NCBI GenBank assembly: GCA_011390635.1 | Contig: JAABSA010000029.1 | Span: 1-49,719, forward strand | DNA: 49,719 nt | Origin: Desulfotignum sp. | GTDB lineage: Bacteria > Desulfobacterota > Desulfobacteria > Desulfobacterales > Desulfobacteraceae | Direction of reading: 5' to 3' | In this document: positions 1 to 9,168 of the stretch, piece by piece | How positions within the stretch are numbered: the first letter of the stretch is position 1 | Layout of the letters: the number at the start of each line of letters is the position of its first letter | Notes under the pieces: generated by a model | Seen by the model: only the letters and a program-made list of their open reading frames with translations | What the model was told of the DNA's origin: nothing | The model's database searches: none | Program-made: the position numbers and the translations under genes

Positions 1-928
1 GGGGAACGAACACATTTTTAGAGGTCTCTTCCAGCACCTTTATCATGGGCAGATCTGCCAGGGGAAAATCCCGGAACCCGGTGATGTTCAAAAAAGTGAT
101 CTCATCTGCCCCCTCCTTGTAATACTGCCGGGCCAGGTCCACGGGTTTGCCCAGGTTCCGGACACCGCCTTTGCCGCCCTCATCTGCCTTTTCCCTGACA
201 TCATACTGGTCCCCTTTGGTCACCACCAGATCCCCCTGGTCGTTGGACCGCACATCCAGGCAGGCGATGATCCGTTTGGAAAGTCCGCATCCCGGAATAT
301 CCACCCGGCCGCAGGGGGTGAAGTCCGACAGTCTGATAAAATTTTCCAGCAGCTGCATCCCGTGTTTTCCGCTTTTTTCCGGATGAAACTGGGTGCCGAT
401 GATATTGCCCTGCTGAATGGCGCTGGCAAATGGATAATCATAAAATGTGGTGGTCAGGACCACGGATGGATCGTGGGGGATCAGGTGAAAGGAGTGCACA
501 AAATAGAACCGGGCATCCGAACCGATACCCTGCATCAGCGGGGAGTCCTGCTTGAGGTGAATACCGTTCCACCCCATGTGCGGCACGGACAGTCTGGTTT
601 TGAACCGCTCCACCCGGCCTTGGAAAAACCCGATGGACTCGGTATTGGACAGGTCCTCCTCACTTCCCTGGAACAGGGCCTGCATCCCCAGACAGATGCC
701 GAAAAACGGCCGGTTGGCTGCCAGATACTCCCGCAGCGGCGCCATATACCCCTTGCGGTTGAGCACCTGGATCATGTTTTCATAATTGCCCACACCGGGA
801 AAAATAATCTTTTCTGCGGACAAAATATCCGCAGGGGAGGTCACGGTGTGCATGGTACCTCCCAATTTTTCCACGGCATTTTTCACACTGCGCACATTGC
901 CGGCGCCGTAATCCAGTAAGGTTATCAT
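1..928 (-). CDS. hisHF: Bifunctional HisH-HisF imidazole glycerol phosphate synthase (partial)
   Basis: This is a histidine biosynthesis enzyme. The glutaminase half makes ammonia that the cyclase half uses to form imidazole glycerol phosphate and AICAR. The minus-strand frame opens with ATG at 928 and runs uninterrupted off the window edge (309 codons seen). Residues 1 to about 200 are a class I amidotransferase with the nucleophile motif GICLGMQ and the catalytic His/Glu motif QFHPEKSG. After a short linker the HisF barrel begins with KRIIACLDVRSNDQGDLVV, which contains the conserved first-strand Asp. The HisF part has the insert typical of fungal and plant HIS7 (GDQYDVREK, VRNLGKPV, TFLNITGFRD) rather than the shorter bacterial HisF. 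The second catalytic Asp lies beyond the edge. It is downstream of asnS on the same strand. Confidence 0.93.
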   Translation of the reverse strand, partial: MITLLDYGAGNVRSVKNAVEKLGGTMHTVTSPADILSAEKIIFPGVGNYENMIQVLNRKGYMAPLREYLAANRPFFGICLGMQALFQGSEEDLSNTESIGFFQGRVERFKTRLSVPHMGWNGIHLKQDSPLMQGIGSDARFYFVHSFHLIPHDPSVVLTTTFYDYPFASAIQQGNIIGTQFHPEKSGKHGMQLLENFIRLSDFTPCGRVDIPGCGLSKRIIACLDVRSNDQGDLVVTKGDQYDVREKADEGGKGGVRNLGKPVDLARQYYKEGADEITFLNITGFRDFPLADLPMIKVLEETSKNVFVP

Positions 929-985
929 GGGTTGTCCTGCCTATCTAAAGTCAACACGCGTTCATCAAATGCCATTCTTTATGAC

Positions 986-1012
986 CTTCGTGGGCTTCGT
1001 GTTCTTCGTGGT
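986..1012. repeat. Three tandem 9-bp CTTCGTGNN units
   Basis: Three imperfect 9-base units (CTTCGTGGG, CTTCGTGTT, CTTCGTGGT) stand head to tail in the 119-bp gap between asnS and hisHF. The reverse strand reads as CACGAAG repeats. Similar CACGAAG runs are scattered through many environmental bacterial genomes, but that comparison is from memory. No function can be assigned. Confidence 0.6.
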
Positions 1013-1047
1013 AAAAATTTTGCCGCATCACTGCAGTGCACTTTTAT

Positions 1048-2427
1048 CTAAAAATCAATGCTCCCGGGCGTTCTGGGAAAGGGAATCACATCCCGGATAT
1101 TGGTTATGCCGGTGACCATCATCAAAAACCGTTCAAATCCCAGGCCGAACCCGGAATGGGGCACGGATCCATACCGCCTTGAATCCAGGTACCACCAGTA
1201 GGGTTCTTTGGGCAGCCCCATCTGTGCCATGCGCGATTCCAGGACATCCAGTCGCTCTTCTCTCTGGCTGCCGCCGATGAGTTCCCCGATGCCGGGGACC
1301 AGGAGATCCACTGCAGCCACAGTTTCTCCGTCATCATTGATGCGCATGTAAAAGGGCTTGATTTCTTTGGGATAGTCAAACAGGAATACCGGTTTTTGCA
1401 CATGTTCTTCTGCCAGGAACCGCTCATGCTCCGACTGAAGATCGATTCCATATCTGACATCATATTCAAATTTTTTATGGGATTTTTCAAGAATGGCAAT
1501 GGCCTCGGCGTAAGAAATTCTTTCAAATGTTTTGGACACCAGGGTGTCCAGCCGCCGGGAAAGCGTTTTGTCCACAAACCTGGAAAACAGGTTCATATCA
1601 TCTGTACAGTTGGTGAGGGCATCATTGACCAGATATTTTACCAGTTCTTCTCCGTGGTCCATGTTACCGGTCAGATCACAGAACGCCATTTCCGGCTCCA
1701 GCATCCAGAATTCCGCTACATGGCGGCTGGTATTGGAATTTTCCGCCCGAAAGGTGGGACCAAAGGTATACACATCCCCCAAAGCAAGGGCGAACATTTC
1801 CGCTGACAATTGCCCGGAAACCGTTAAATTGGATTCCTGGCCGAAAAAATCCCGGGCAAAATCCATTTTTCCCTGTTTGGCCACCGCATCCGGATCCAGG
1901 CTGGTGACCCGGAACATTTCCCCTGCCCCTTCACAATCTGATCCCGTTATCACAGGAGAGGTCAGGTAAAAAAAGCCCTTTTCTCTGTAAAACCGGTGGA
2001 TGGCATGCACCATCCCGGAGCGGATCCGAAAGGCGGCCCCGTATTTATTGGTTCTGGGCCGCAAATGGGCAATGGTGCGCAAAAATTCATCTGAATGCCT
2101 TTTTTTCTGCAACGGGTATGTTTCCGGTGCCAGGCTGATAATGTCGACATGTGCAGCCTGGATCTCCCATTTCTGACCCTTGCCCGGGGATGCCACCATA
2201 TCTCCAGCAACCGCCACGGCAGACCCTGTGGTAATGCCCTGGATAGCGGTATAATTCGGCAGATCACTGTTTGCCACCACCTGGATATTGGTAAGGCATG
2301 ACCCATCATTGATCTCCATGAAGGAAAATCCTTTGGCATCCCGCCGGGTCCGTACCCATCCTTTGATCAGCACCTTTCCCGGGGAGGTGTCATACCCGTT
2401 CAGCCGGTTGATTTTTGTTCTTTTCAT
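1048..2427 (-). CDS. asnS: Asparaginyl-tRNA synthetase
   Basis: This cytoplasmic class IIb synthetase charges tRNA-Asn. The N-terminal OB fold shows the anticodon-binding signature VLIKGWVRTRRDAKGFSF and DGSCL. The catalytic core carries motif 2 (FRAENSNTSRHVAEFWMLEPE) in its usual AsnRS form and motif 3 near the C terminus (GFGLGFERFLMMVTG), ending in PFPRTPGSIDF as AsnRS proteins usually do. Length is about 459 residues, normal for bacteria. An in-frame ATG at 2433 is possible, but AGGA lies 7 bases before the ATG at 2427 and only 1 base before the other, so 2427 is preferred. It is transcribed divergently from the radical-SAM gene at 2512. Confidence 0.96.
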   Translation of the reverse strand: MKRTKINRLNGYDTSPGKVLIKGWVRTRRDAKGFSFMEINDGSCLTNIQVVANSDLPNYTAIQGITTGSAVAVAGDMVASPGKGQKWEIQAAHVDIISLAPETYPLQKKRHSDEFLRTIAHLRPRTNKYGAAFRIRSGMVHAIHRFYREKGFFYLTSPVITGSDCEGAGEMFRVTSLDPDAVAKQGKMDFARDFFGQESNLTVSGQLSAEMFALALGDVYTFGPTFRAENSNTSRHVAEFWMLEPEMAFCDLTGNMDHGEELVKYLVNDALTNCTDDMNLFSRFVDKTLSRRLDTLVSKTFERISYAEAIAILEKSHKKFEYDVRYGIDLQSEHERFLAEEHVQKPVFLFDYPKEIKPFYMRINDDGETVAAVDLLVPGIGELIGGSQREERLDVLESRMAQMGLPKEPYWWYLDSRRYGSVPHSGFGLGFERFLMMVTGITNIRDVIPFPRTPGSIDF

Positions 2428-2511
2428 TGCCATATCCTGGAAATAATTATATATTAAAAAATTTGGGTACTCTTATGCCATATAACCACTATTATTTTGA
2501 ATTTCAGTATC

Positions 2512-5013
2512 ATGCATAGACAAAATTATCAAGACATCCTTGGCCTGGTCCAGTCCCCCACCCGGTATGCAGGTAATGAAGTCAATACGGTTCACAAAGA
2601 CCTGGACCAGATGGATCTGACCTTTGCCCTTGTGTTTCCGGACCTGTATGAAATCGGCACCTCCCATTTCGGACTCCAGATTCTGTATTCCATCCTGAAC
2701 CGGGAAAAAAATATTGCAGCGGAACGCTTTTTCACTCCGGCCCCTGACCTGGAAGCGTTAATGGCCCAAAAAAACATACCCTGCCTGTCCATGGAATCCA
2801 AAACACCTTTGGCAGCATTTGATATCATAGGCATCAGCCTGTTGTACGAACTCAATTTCACCAATATCCTGACCATGTTTTCCCTGTCCGATATCCCGTT
2901 TTTTGCACAGGACCGGGACCAGGCTTTTCCCCTGGTCATTGGTGGCGGTCCCTGTGCATTCAACCCCGAGCCTCTGGCGGATTTTTTTGATGCCTTTGTC
3001 ATAGGTGACGGGGAAGAAACCGTGCTGGCGGTTTCCAGGACCGTCATTGCGTTCAAGCACCAGGGGGATGGAAAAAAATCCACCCTTTTACAACTGCTGT
3101 CCGGGATTGCCGGGGTGTATGTGCCAAAGTTTTTTACCCCGTCCTTTGATGAAAACGGCTGCCAGAAGCTGTCTGCTGTCCGGGAGGATTATACCCGGGT
3201 AAAACGCGCCTTTTTACCGGAACTGACGCAGGACAATTTTCCCATGGACCCCATTGTGCCCTTTGGCAAGCCCGTACATGACCGGCTGCGCCTGGAAATT
3301 GCCCGGGGCTGCACCCGGGGCTGCCGGTTCTGCCAGGCAGGCATGATCTACCGGCCGGTGCGGGAACGCTCTGTGCCGGACCTGATCCGGATCGCAAAAA
3401 CATCACTGGCTTCCACCGGATATTCAGATATCTCCCTGTTGTCTTTGAGTACCGGGGACTACTCCCGGCTGCCGGAGCTGATGGAACAGCTGCTGGCCAT
3501 CAGCCGCAACCAGTGCAATGCCATCTCCCTGCCGTCCATCCGTGCGGAACGGCTCACCCCCGAGCTGATGACCCTCATCAAAACTGTACGCAAAACCGGG
3601 TTCACCATTGCACCGGAAGCCGCCACCCAGCGGCTGCGGGACATTATCAACAAAAACCTCACCGAAGACAGCATCCGGGCCACGGTGAAAAATGCCTTTG
3701 AACTGGGGTGGAAAAACATCAAACTGTATTTCATGATGGGCCTGCCCTTTGAAGAAGCTGCCGACATCCAGGGCATATGCAATCTTTCCAGCAGCCTGGC
3801 ATCCGACTATGCCAAGGGAAAGCGCAGCATCAATGTCAGTGTCACCACCTTTATTCCCAAACCCCACACCCCGTTCCAGCGTCACCCCCAGCTCACGCTG
3901 GATGCCACCATGGAGCGCCTTGCTTTTCTCAAAAAGAACCTGGGCCATCCCAAGGTGAACCTCAAATGGCAGGATCCCCGGATGAGTCTTGTGGAAGGGA
4001 TGTTCTCCCGGGGAGACAGAAAATTATCACAGGTATTGACAGCAGCCCATGCAAACGGCTGCCGACTGGACGGATGGAATGATCATTTTGATTATGGCGG
4101 ATGGCAAAAGGCCTTTGACCAAACCGGCATTGATCCGGATTTTTACACATCCCGGCACCGGACAAAAAATGAACCCCTGCCCTGGGACCACATTGACACC
4201 GGGGTGTCACAACTTTTTCTAAAAAAAGAATGGGAAAACGCTGCAAAACAGACATTGACCCTGGATTGCCGGGACCAGGACTGCACCGGATGCGGGGTCT
4301 GCGACTTCAAACAAATCAAACCCATCCTCCACAACAGTCCGGTCACCCGGGATATGCACCAGACCTATTCTCCCCGGCTTTCGGATGAGGCTTTTGCCCG
4401 GTACAAGATCTGGTTCTCAAAGCTGAACGATGCACGGTTTTTCGGTCACCTGGAACTGGCCACCATTGTCCAGCGGTCAGTGAAGCGGGCCGGGCTGACA
4501 GTCAAATACTCCAAAGGATTCAACCCCTCCATGCGGCTTGCCTTTGACACTGCCCTGCCTGTTGGCATGGAAAGCGAATCCGAAACCTTTTATATTTTTC
4601 TTGACCGAAAACTTGCCCCAAAAGAGATCGCACAGGCCCTGAACCGCCAGCTGCCCACAGGATTGACAGTAACAGGCTGCTCTCTTGCCGCCAAAGATAC
4701 CCCAGAGCATGACCAGACCTGCCGTTATCTGGTACGGCTTTTTACATTCTGCCCGGACACAAGAGCGGTGGAACGGTTTATGGCCAAAGAGGAATTTATG
4801 GTTGAAGATCTGTCCAAAAAAGGTAAAATCAGGAAAACCGATTTACGGCAATCGGTTGCAGCCATAGCCCATAGAACCCCGGACACCCTTGAAATGACCA
4901 TGCAGCCATACAACGGCAGGCATATCCGTCCCACTGCCGTATTAACACAATGCTTTGGTCTTTCAGAAGAAGCCATGGGCCGGACACGGATCAAAAAACT
5001 GAGCCAAGGATAA
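2512..5013 (+). CDS. Radical SAM protein fused to a DUF2344 domain
   Basis: This is a fusion of about 833 residues matching the family in which a B12-binding-like plus radical-SAM module (TIGR03960 type) is joined to DUF2344 (TIGR03936 type). Near residue 270 the radical-SAM cluster motif reads RGCTRGCRFCQAG (CX3CX2C). Further on there is an extra cysteine group, CRDQDCTGCGVC. The C-terminal part, starting near YKIWFSKLNDARFFGHLEL, is the DUF2344 region. Its role is not established; family members are usually found beside RNase E/G, as here, so a link to RNA or ribosome modification is inferred. ATG 2512 was chosen over an upstream TTG at 2497; neither has a clear Shine-Dalgarno site. The stop lies 4 bases before rng. 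Confidence 0.9.
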   Translation: MHRQNYQDILGLVQSPTRYAGNEVNTVHKDLDQMDLTFALVFPDLYEIGTSHFGLQILYSILNREKNIAAERFFTPAPDLEALMAQKNIPCLSMESKTPLAAFDIIGISLLYELNFTNILTMFSLSDIPFFAQDRDQAFPLVIGGGPCAFNPEPLADFFDAFVIGDGEETVLAVSRTVIAFKHQGDGKKSTLLQLLSGIAGVYVPKFFTPSFDENGCQKLSAVREDYTRVKRAFLPELTQDNFPMDPIVPFGKPVHDRLRLEIARGCTRGCRFCQAGMIYRPVRERSVPDLIRIAKTSLASTGYSDISLLSLSTGDYSRLPELMEQLLAISRNQCNAISLPSIRAERLTPELMTLIKTVRKTGFTIAPEAATQRLRDIINKNLTEDSIRATVKNAFELGWKNIKLYFMMGLPFEEAADIQGICNLSSSLASDYAKGKRSINVSVTTFIPKPHTPFQRHPQLTLDATMERLAFLKKNLGHPKVNLKWQDPRMSLVEGMFSRGDRKLSQVLTAAHANGCRLDGWNDHFDYGGWQKAFDQTGIDPDFYTSRHRTKNEPLPWDHIDTGVSQLFLKKEWENAAKQTLTLDCRDQDCTGCGVCDFKQIKPILHNSPVTRDMHQTYSPRLSDEAFARYKIWFSKLNDARFFGHLELATIVQRSVKRAGLTVKYSKGFNPSMRLAFDTALPVGMESESETFYIFLDRKLAPKEIAQALNRQLPTGLTVTGCSLAAKDTPEHDQTCRYLVRLFTFCPDTRAVERFMAKEEFMVEDLSKKGKIRKTDLRQSVAAIAHRTPDTLEMTMQPYNGRHIRPTAVLTQCFGLSEEAMGRTRIKKLSQG

Positions 5014-5017
5014 CCCC

Positions 5018-6577
5018 ATGTTAAAAGAGCTTGTTGTGAATGCAGTCCCCCATGAAACCCGTGTGGCTTTGCTGGAAAACGGAAATATTGTGGAAGTGTT
5101 CATTGAAAGAGAAGATGAAACCAGCATTGCCGGCAACATATACAAAGGCCGTGTCCAGCGGGTGCTTCCCGGTATGCAGGCAGCGTTCGTGGACATCGGG
5201 TTTGACCAGGCCGCCTTTATCTATGTGGATGATGTGCTGGACACGGAAAGCCACAAAATGTACCGCAAATTTGAACAGGACCAGGATGTGGAACCGGAAA
5301 CCGACGGAGAGGATGATGAGAATATCACCATGGAAAAGCAAACCTGGAAGCCCTCTTCACACCCGGAATGCAGCATTGAAGACCTGCTCACCGAAGGCCA
5401 GGAAATCCTGGTCCAGGTGTCCAAATCCTCCATCGGTACCAAGGGCCCCCGGGTCACTACCCATATTTCCCTGGCCGGCCGCTACATGGTGCTGATGCCC
5501 ACGGTGGACCATATCGGTATTTCCAAACGCATTGAAGATGAGACCGAAAGAACCCGTCTGCGCGAGCTTTTGCTGTCCATCCGCAAAAATGATTTCGGGT
5601 ATATTTTCAGGACCCAGTCCCAGGGGGTGAATGAGGCCACCATTAAAAAGGAAATCGATTTTCTTACCAAAACCTGGGAAGACGTCCAGAACCGCAACCG
5701 TATCGGTGCGGCCCCCTCTCTGGTATACAAGGATCTCACCGTCACCTTCCGGGCGGTACGGGATCTTCTGGCCAGTGAGGCGGACAAATTGATCATTGAT
5801 TCTCCTGTGGAATATGAGCGGGTCCAGCAGTTTTTACAAAAACTGCTGCCGGATGTACATCTGCACGTGGAACTCTACCAGGGGCGCGAATCCATTTTTG
5901 ATGCCTACAATATCGAGGGAGATGTGGCCCGGGCATTGAAAAAAAAGGTGTGGCTCAAATCAGGGGGATACATCGTCATCGAGCAGACCGAAGCTTTGGT
6001 GGCCATTGATGTGAATACCGGCCGGTATGTAGGCAAGCACAATTTTGATGAAACCATATTAAAAACCAACCTGGAAGCGGTCAAGGAAATTGCCTACCAG
6101 ATTCGGCTGCGCAATATCGGGGGTATCATCATCATTGATTTCATTGACATGAAAAAAGATTCCCACAAGGAAAAAGTGATGTCCCAGCTCACTGAGGCCA
6201 TGAAAAAAGACAAAAGCCAGACAAATATCCTGCCCCTGACCGAGCTGGGCCTGGTCCAGATGACCCGCAAGCGTATCCGGCGAAATTTGACCAGAACCCT
6301 TTGTGAGCCGTGTTTTTATTGCAACGGCAACGGCCATCTTCTGTCCAAAAAATCCATCTGCCACAAAATTTACCGGGACCTGGTCTCCGAGGCCGGGGAT
6401 ATCATGGGCAACCGGTTTACGGTAAAAGTACATCCGGAAATTGCCCAGCTTCTGCATGGCAGGGAAAAGCATTTGATCACCTCTCTGGAGACCCAGTTTT
6501 CCAAACCCATTGCCATTTATCCGGAACCCCATTACCACCTGGAAGAATACCATATTTTTGAATCCCTTGTGAAATGA
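5018..6577 (+). CDS. rng: Ribonuclease G (RNase E/G family)
   Basis: This endoribonuclease acts in rRNA maturation and mRNA turnover. An S1-like RNA-binding region lies near residues 35-130 (GNIYKGRVQRVLPGMQAAFV), with an acidic insert (EDDEN) inside it. The catalytic domain shows IDVNTGRYVG, containing the first metal-binding Asp, and IIIIDFIDM, containing the second. The zinc-link region reads TLCEPCFYCNGNGHL. The length of 519 residues fits RNase G and excludes the long C-terminal scaffold of RNase E. AAGGA lies just upstream of the ATG, and the gene is tightly coupled to the radical-SAM gene. Confidence 0.95.
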   Translation: MLKELVVNAVPHETRVALLENGNIVEVFIEREDETSIAGNIYKGRVQRVLPGMQAAFVDIGFDQAAFIYVDDVLDTESHKMYRKFEQDQDVEPETDGEDDENITMEKQTWKPSSHPECSIEDLLTEGQEILVQVSKSSIGTKGPRVTTHISLAGRYMVLMPTVDHIGISKRIEDETERTRLRELLLSIRKNDFGYIFRTQSQGVNEATIKKEIDFLTKTWEDVQNRNRIGAAPSLVYKDLTVTFRAVRDLLASEADKLIIDSPVEYERVQQFLQKLLPDVHLHVELYQGRESIFDAYNIEGDVARALKKKVWLKSGGYIVIEQTEALVAIDVNTGRYVGKHNFDETILKTNLEAVKEIAYQIRLRNIGGIIIIDFIDMKKDSHKEKVMSQLTEAMKKDKSQTNILPLTELGLVQMTRKRIRRNLTRTLCEPCFYCNGNGHLLSKKSICHKIYRDLVSEAGDIMGNRFTVKVHPEIAQLLHGREKHLITSLETQFSKPIAIYPEPHYHLEEYHIFESLVK

Positions 6578-6589
6578 TGATTTCCATTG

Positions 6590-6618
6590 TTGACTTTTTT
6601 ACCAAAAAAAAATATTAT
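6590..6618 (+). promoter_or_regulatory. Sigma-70 promoter of the rpmH operon
   Basis: TTGACT is separated by exactly 17 bases from TATTAT, in an A/T-rich leader just after rng. It would give a leader of roughly 65 bases before rpmH and drive the L34 / RNase P / membrane insertion block. Confidence 0.75.
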
Positions 6619-6688
6619 ATTGTGTTTATTATAGTTTGTTGATGATCCCGATAATAACCAAAATTTTTAGTGTAAGGATTGTAATTTT

Positions 6689-6823
6689 ATGAAAAGAACA
6701 TTTCAGCCCAGCAACCGGAAAAGAACCAGAAAGCACGGATTTCTCAAAAGAATGTCCACACCGGGCGGGAAACGCGTTATCCGGGCCAGGCGGGCAAAAG
6801 GCAGAAAAAGACTGGCATTGTAA
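6689..6823 (+). CDS. rpmH: Ribosomal protein L34
   Basis: The 44-residue protein of the large subunit starts [18 protein letters not shown] and ends [10 protein letters not shown], the canonical full-length L34 pattern. It is very basic. TAAGGA lies 9 bases upstream of the ATG. The gene heads the conserved rpmH-rnpA-yidD-yidC-jag-mnmE order found near the chromosomal origin in many bacteria. No cluster of DnaA boxes was seen in the leader, so no origin is claimed here. Confidence 0.97.
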   Translation: MKRTFQPSNRKRTRKHGFLKRMSTPGGKRVIRARRAKGRKRLAL

Positions 6824-6834
6824 AAAGGGTTTGA

Positions 6835-7191
6835 TTGAAGGATTTTTCTTTACCCAAAGAGGTGAGGCTCAGGAAAAGGGCCCAATTTTTAACGCTTTCG
6901 AAACAAGGCAAACCGATATATTCGGGATATTTTTTAGCCATTGTCTGTGACCGGTCGAACCAGTACAATCGAATCGGCATTACCGTATCAAAAAAAGTGG
7001 GGAATGCAGTAGCGCGCAACAGGATCAAACGACTTATCAGAGAATATTTCAGACATAAGAAACATTCGATCCCGGGAACCAGGGACATTAATATCATTGC
7101 AAGAAAGGGTCTGACTTCGCTATCCAACAGGCAGATAACTGAAAACCTTGATAAACTTTTTACCAAAATAGCATTGGCCAAAATACCATAA
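6835..7191 (+). CDS. rnpA: Ribonuclease P protein component
   Basis: This is the protein cofactor of the RNase P ribozyme, which matures tRNA 5' ends. The 118-residue product shows the RNase P protein signature [13 protein letters not shown] near residues 62-74, preceded by [15 protein letters not shown]. The start is a TTG with AAGGG a few bases upstream; no better in-frame start exists. It lies 11 bases after rpmH, and its stop TAA overlaps the ATG of yidD, implying translational coupling. Confidence 0.95.
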   Translation: MKDFSLPKEVRLRKRAQFLTLSKQGKPIYSGYFLAIVCDRSNQYNRIGITVSKKVGNAVARNRIKRLIREYFRHKKHSIPGTRDINIIARKGLTSLSNRQITENLDKLFTKIALAKIP

Positions 7192-7400
7192 TGAAACAGC
7201 TATTGGTACTATTGATTAAATTTTATCAATTTTTTATATCACCGCTTGCAGGACAGCACTGCCGGTTTTATCCCAGTTGTTCCGCCTATGCGGTTGAGGC
7301 GGTACAAAAACATGGCAGTCTCAAAGGCAGTTTACTGGCTGCAAAGCGAATATTGCGTTGTCATCCATTTCATGCAGGAGGGTTTGACCCGGTTCCATAA
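7191..7400 (+). CDS. yidD: Membrane protein insertion efficiency factor YidD
   Basis: The 69-residue protein has an N-terminal amphipathic or membrane-associated stretch, then the family core [15 protein letters not shown] and [12 protein letters not shown]. YidD is thought to assist YidC-dependent membrane protein insertion. The ATG overlaps the last base of the rnpA stop codon. Confidence 0.95.
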   Translation: MKQLLVLLIKFYQFFISPLAGQHCRFYPSCSAYAVEAVQKHGSLKGSLLAAKRILRCHPFHAGGFDPVP

Positions 7401-7475
7401 TTGATTCATATGCCCGACTGTTTTCCTCTTCCTTCAAAACCGTTTGAAAAAAATTTTCAAACCTAAGGAGAGAAG

Positions 7476-9155
7476 ATGGATGATCAAAAACGATTATTGT
7501 TAGCTGTGTTATTGTCTGTGGTAGTCCTTGTGGGTTATCAGTTCTTTTTTGTCACCCCGCCGGCTGACCATAATCTTTCCCGGACAACCCAGGAATCCCG
7601 GGACCAGGAACAGCAGCCTGGTCCCCGGGACAGCCAATCTGCGGTTTCGGACTATAAACCTGCCGACCAGGGTGTGTCTGAACCTTCAACCCAGCCATCG
7701 GTGATGGATTTCAGAACCATTTCCGTGTCAACCCCTTTGTATGACATTGCCATATCCGAACATCTGGCTGCTGTCACCAGCCAGTCTCTCAAACAATACA
7801 AATCCAGCAACGGCAGTGCTTCCGATCTCAAACAAATGGTATCCCCCAAACTGCCCCGGGGCACCCTGATTACAGACACAGAAGGCGGCACCATACAGGG
7901 TCTTGGCAATGCCGTATTTTCAGCAGATACAGATACCAAAAATCTGCAGCTGGCCCAGGGCGAAAAATCCATTGTTTTCTCATGGTCCAATCCCCATGGC
8001 ATCACTGTGCAAAAAATTTATACCTTTCGGGCTGATTCCTATTTGATAGATTGTGACATTCTGATCCAGAACGGATCAGGCATGCCGGTAAATGATGCCC
8101 TGGTAATCACCACCCCCGGCATTTTTGATGAAGAAACCAAAAAACGTTCCAGATTTGCCTTTGAGGGGCCGGTGGCCTATATTGACAATGAATTTCTCTC
8201 CATCAAACCCAAAGACATTGAAGACCAGGATACCTATACCGGCAAGGTTGACTGGACCGGTTATACAGACCGGTATTTTCTGACCGCTGTCATACCTGAA
8301 AATACAGCAGATTCCCATCTCAAGCTGCGGTATGAAAATGAAATTGCCGCAAGCCGCCTGGTGTGGAAAATGGACCGCCTGGATCCGGGAACACAGGGAA
8401 AATATCCCTTTGTCTACTTTATGGGACCCAAAAGCCACAAGGTCTTAAGCCAGTATGACAATACCCTGAAAAAAGCCATCAATTTCGGTTTTTTTGATAT
8501 CCTTGCCAAACCATTGCTCATCACCATGAATGTCATCCACGACGTCATTCCCAACTACGGTGTGGCCATTATCCTTTTGACCATTCTCATCAAGCTCATT
8601 TTCTGGCCTTTGGGCACCAAAAGCTACAAATCCATGAATGAGATGAAAAAGGTCCAGCCTTTGATGATGGAAATCAGGGAAAAATACAAGAACGATAAAC
8701 AAAAGATGAACCAGGAAATCATGGGCCTGTATAAAACCTACAAGGTTAATCCGGCATCCGGCTGCCTGCCGCTGCTGGTGCAGATGCCCATTTTTTTTGC
8801 ATTGTACCGGATGCTCTATCAGGCCATCGAGCTGCGCCACGCCCCTTTTGTGGGCTGGATCAAGGACCTGTCCGGCCCGGACCGGCTGTTTCATTTTGAT
8901 TTTGCCATCCCCCTGATGGATGCGCCTTACGGCATTCCTGTGCTTACACTGCTGATGGGCGCATCTTTTCTGTTACAGCAGAAAATGACACCCATGGCAG
9001 GAGATCCCATGCAGGCCAAAATGATGATGCTCATGCCTATTTTCATGACAGTCCTGTTCATCAATTTTCCGTCAGGACTGGTGTTGTACATGTTTGTAAA
9101 CAATATCATTTCCATGGGCCAGCAGTATTATACCCAAAAGAAATTTTCCAAATAG
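7476..9155 (+). CDS. yidC: Membrane protein insertase YidC
   Basis: This is the inner membrane insertase (559 residues, Gram-negative type). An N-terminal membrane segment (LLLAVLLSVVVLVGYQFFFV, residues 7-26) is followed by a low-complexity Gln/Ser linker and a large periplasmic beta domain to about residue 330. The C-terminal five-helix core contains GVAIILLTILIKLIFWPL, the coiled cytoplasmic loop and SGCLPLLVQMPIFFALYRML. The last helix ends FINFPSGLVLYMFVNNIISM. AAGGAG lies 7 bases before the ATG. The long periplasmic domain supports a Gram-negative host. Confidence 0.96.
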   Translation: MDDQKRLLLAVLLSVVVLVGYQFFFVTPPADHNLSRTTQESRDQEQQPGPRDSQSAVSDYKPADQGVSEPSTQPSVMDFRTISVSTPLYDIAISEHLAAVTSQSLKQYKSSNGSASDLKQMVSPKLPRGTLITDTEGGTIQGLGNAVFSADTDTKNLQLAQGEKSIVFSWSNPHGITVQKIYTFRADSYLIDCDILIQNGSGMPVNDALVITTPGIFDEETKKRSRFAFEGPVAYIDNEFLSIKPKDIEDQDTYTGKVDWTGYTDRYFLTAVIPENTADSHLKLRYENEIAASRLVWKMDRLDPGTQGKYPFVYFMGPKSHKVLSQYDNTLKKAINFGFFDILAKPLLITMNVIHDVIPNYGVAIILLTILIKLIFWPLGTKSYKSMNEMKKVQPLMMEIREKYKNDKQKMNQEIMGLYKTYKVNPASGCLPLLVQMPIFFALYRMLYQAIELRHAPFVGWIKDLSGPDRLFHFDFAIPLMDAPYGIPVLTLLMGASFLLQQKMTPMAGDPMQAKMMMLMPIFMTVLFINFPSGLVLYMFVNNIISMGQQYYTQKKFSK

Positions 9156-9168
9156 CAGGAGGCAATCC

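Noticed and set aside
6578-6688. A chromosomal origin next to rpmH
   Set aside because: The gene order fits an origin-proximal region, but no DnaA-box cluster or dnaA gene is visible.
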